Positions 48,513 to 50,080 of a DNA stretch of 50,080 nt are shown one piece after another. Under the pieces are notes generated by a model. The model did no database searches. It worked only from the letters and a program-made list of their open reading frames with translations, and had not been told where the DNA came from. The translations under genes were made by a program, and so were the position numbers. Source of the DNA: Sedimenticola hydrogenitrophicus (GTDB lineage Bacteria > Pseudomonadota > Gammaproteobacteria > Chromatiales > Chromatiaceae); NCBI RefSeq assembly GCF_025175675.1, contig NZ_JANIOA010000031.1, forward strand, positions 1 through 50,080. Reading direction: 5' to 3'. Each line of letters begins with the position of its first letter. Positions within the stretch are counted from its first letter, which is position 1.

Positions 48513-49952
48513 TCAACCCTCGACCCGGTTACGGCCCATTCGCTTGGCTTCATACAACTGGGCATCGGCCCGGGTGAGCAGGGTTTCACAGGTGTCGTTG
48601 ACCTCGAATTCCGCCACGCCGACACTGATTGACAGCCGGAATTCGCTCTCCTCCTGGTTCAGGGTGGACTCTACGATCTGGCGTAACTTGTTCATCAGGC
48701 GCAGGGCGCTTTCCCTATCGCACTCCTGCAGCAGGATGACGAATTCATCGCCTCCCCAGCGGGCAATGACGTCGTTCTTGCGGATATGCTCACGCGCCAA
48801 AAGGGAGACCGAACGCAGGAACTGATCGCCGGCAAGGTGGCCGTCCCGGTCGTTCACCAACTTCAGGTTGTCCACATCGAACAGCGCCAGGGAGAGGCGG
48901 GTGGTGTGGCGGCCGACATTGTTCAGTACGTGGGCGAACAGGACGTCGAAGTACTGGCGGTTGAACAGGCCGGTGAGCTTGTCGGTACGGGCCATGGTCT
49001 CCAAACGCCCCTGGAAACGGTGCACGGTGAAGCCGCTGATCAGCAGCACCACCAGGGTGATGATCGCGCTGAACAGCAGGTTGAAGTAGAGGGCACGGCG
49101 TAACGGTTCCAGGGCCACGTCCTCCGGCTGCTCCACCAGCAGAAACCAGTCCAGTTCCGGGATATAGCGGTAGGAGAGCAGGATCGTGTCGTTCGCCCGC
49201 TCGTAGATCAGGAAACCGTCCTCTCCGTCCAACAGTTCCTGCGCCACGGAGGCGATACCCGGCGTCTTCAGGATATTGACGGTGTCGATCATCGACTCAT
49301 CGTGATGGCTTTTGATGAACCCCTTGCGGTCGACAAAATAGATGTCGCGTTGATAGCTCTCGGTATACCGGTTGATCATCTCGGCCACGTTCACCACGTC
49401 CAGGCCCAGCCCGGTCACGCCGATAAAATTGCCCTCGAAGTCATGCAGTTTGTGGTTGACGAAGATGGTCAGGTGATTGCGGTTGGCTTCGTTGGCATCC
49501 ACGTCCACCCGGTAATTGCCCGGATGGGACTCCATGCTGAAGAACCAGCTGTCCTTCGGCACGTTGGGGGAAACCGTCTTCAGAATCCCCTTGGTGTGGT
49601 AGTAGTGCCGGGTCTTGGTCGAAACCAGGAAGGTGGAGGCAACCTGGTATTTTTGCTGTATCTCGGTCAGGTAGCGGGTGATCTTGTCCAGATCCTTTTC
49701 GCCCTCTATCACCCAGTCCTTGAGGAAGGTGTCGTTGGCCATCAGCGAGGAGATGTAGATCGGTCTCAGCAGGCTGGTCTGGATTTCCGAGTAGATATTG
49801 TTGCTGGTCAGCGGCAGTTCATTGTTGATCAGCGCCGAGCGGATGGAGTTGCTGGAGACCAGGTAGTTGGCGATATTCACCACCACGAATCCTGCCACCA
49901 GGATCACACCCAGTATGGAGACCAGTTTCCAGCGTGAAGCGGTTCGAGGCAT
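48513..49952 (-). CDS. Membrane diguanylate cyclase with Cache sensor and GGDEF domain
   Basis: This 479-aa protein has a first transmembrane helix (about 9-32), a periplasmic double-Cache-like sensor (about 33-280, with YRVDVDANEANRNHLTIFVNHKL and GNFIGVTGLGLDV), a second transmembrane helix (about 288-308, LLFSAIITLVVLLISGFTV), and a C-terminal GGDEF domain. The active site is intact: TGLFNRQYF, FDVDNLKLVNDRDGHLAGD and ARWGGDEF. An RKND inhibitory-site motif lies five residues ahead of GGDEF. It should make cyclic di-GMP in response to an external ligand and be product-inhibited. No EAL or HD-GYP partner is in the window. The ATG at 49952 fits the transmembrane topology. Confidence 0.95.
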   Translation of the reverse strand: MPRTASRWKLVSILGVILVAGFVVVNIANYLVSSNSIRSALINNELPLTSNNIYSEIQTSLLRPIYISSLMANDTFLKDWVIEGEKDLDKITRYLTEIQQKYQVASTFLVSTKTRHYYHTKGILKTVSPNVPKDSWFFSMESHPGNYRVDVDANEANRNHLTIFVNHKLHDFEGNFIGVTGLGLDVVNVAEMINRYTESYQRDIYFVDRKGFIKSHHDESMIDTVNILKTPGIASVAQELLDGEDGFLIYERANDTILLSYRYIPELDWFLLVEQPEDVALEPLRRALYFNLLFSAIITLVVLLISGFTVHRFQGRLETMARTDKLTGLFNRQYFDVLFAHVLNNVGRHTTRLSLALFDVDNLKLVNDRDGHLAGDQFLRSVSLLAREHIRKNDVIARWGGDEFVILLQECDRESALRLMNKLRQIVESTLNQEESEFRLSISVGVAEFEVNDTCETLLTRADAQLYEAKRMGRNRVEG

Positions 49953-50080
49953 GGTTAAAAAGGCACGGCGTTCTTATTGTGGGAGATTGAACGTCAGATT
50001 AGACAGGAGTCGGCCGGAGGTGGCAAGGGCGGGGGTTGCAGAACGCTGGGGTCGGAGTCAATTCCTCGTTCCCATGCTCC
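49953..50080. other. Upstream region of the diguanylate cyclase, edge of a family E repeat
   Basis: The last about 18 bases (CCTCGTTCCCATGCTCC) match the arm of the family-E inverted repeat at 30829-30947. The rest shows no gene. Confidence 0.4.

Noticed and set aside
1-50080. Prophage, integrative element or defence island
   Set aside because: No integrase, transposase, restriction, toxin-antitoxin or phage structural gene is seen; genes are housekeeping or metabolic throughout.

Overview
The window is GC-rich chromosomal DNA from what looks like a free-living gammaproteobacterium. The gene families fit a Chromatiales/Sedimenticola-like lineage, but that placement is inferred from gene content and protein style only. 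There are no phage, plasmid or transposase genes and no CRISPR array. I support 41 protein genes and one tRNA gene. What stands out is the non-coding DNA: most gaps above about 150 bp hold copies of several short, palindromic, gene-less repeat families, some inserted into one another.

Layout. 1-5.1 kb: an M24 peptidase-like gene and its TetR regulator, which share a perfect palindromic operator; tcdA; small conserved genes (uncharacterised, cupin, YdcH-like). 5.2-8.0 kb: valS. 8.6-10.8 kb: a membrane (VTT) plus flavin disulfide-reductase fusion. 11.0-15.7 kb: tRNA-Glu(CTC) opposite a housekeeping run pcnB-folK-deoxynucleoside kinase-panB-panC. 15.9-22.3 kb: minus-strand gabD, a glycogen-synthase-like protein without its catalytic residues, a histone-deacetylase-family protein and a 598-aa protein of unknown function. 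22.5-26.0 kb: cheV behind a FliA-like promoter, a membrane-anchored unknown, and asnS. 26.1-31.3 kb: small membrane protein, NRDE protein, a DnaJ-related protein, and the threonine-to-glycine pair tdh-kbl. 31.4-35.7 kb: msrP-msrQ-DUF1223 and a Nudix/metallo-beta-lactamase fusion. 36.1-46.7 kb: CaiB-type CoA transferase, then a large minus-strand cluster of acyl-CoA synthetase, a complete five-part Liv-type ABC importer, and a PaaK-like adenylate-forming enzyme. 47.0-50.0 kb: a two-domain UspA protein and a Cache-GGDEF diguanylate cyclase.

How the genes work together. Tdh and Kbl form one catabolic route. MsrP and MsrQ form one periplasmic methionine sulfoxide repair system, with a thioredoxin-like DUF1223 protein behind it. 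FolK, PanB and PanC belong to folate and coenzyme A biosynthesis. The 37.8-46.7 kb cluster looks like an uptake-and-activation unit for an organic acid, possibly aromatic or branched-chain. Two ACGT-N2-ACGT palindromes upstream of it, and a related tandem site upstream of uspA, suggest a shared transcription factor.

The most interesting signals are: (i) a nested inverted-repeat element (family A, six copies) that three times begins 0-2 bp after a stop codon and twice fills an intra-operon gap exactly, apparently supplying the next gene's ribosome binding site; (ii) element D, two copies flanked by 11-12 bp direct repeats, one carrying a family-B element inside it; (iii) a roughly 50-bp module found as an insert in both family A and family C; (iv) a pcnB frame with no AUG, GUG or UUG upstream of its conserved N-terminus; (v) a duplicated tdh 5' leader; (vi) a GT5-fold pseudo-glycosyltransferase.
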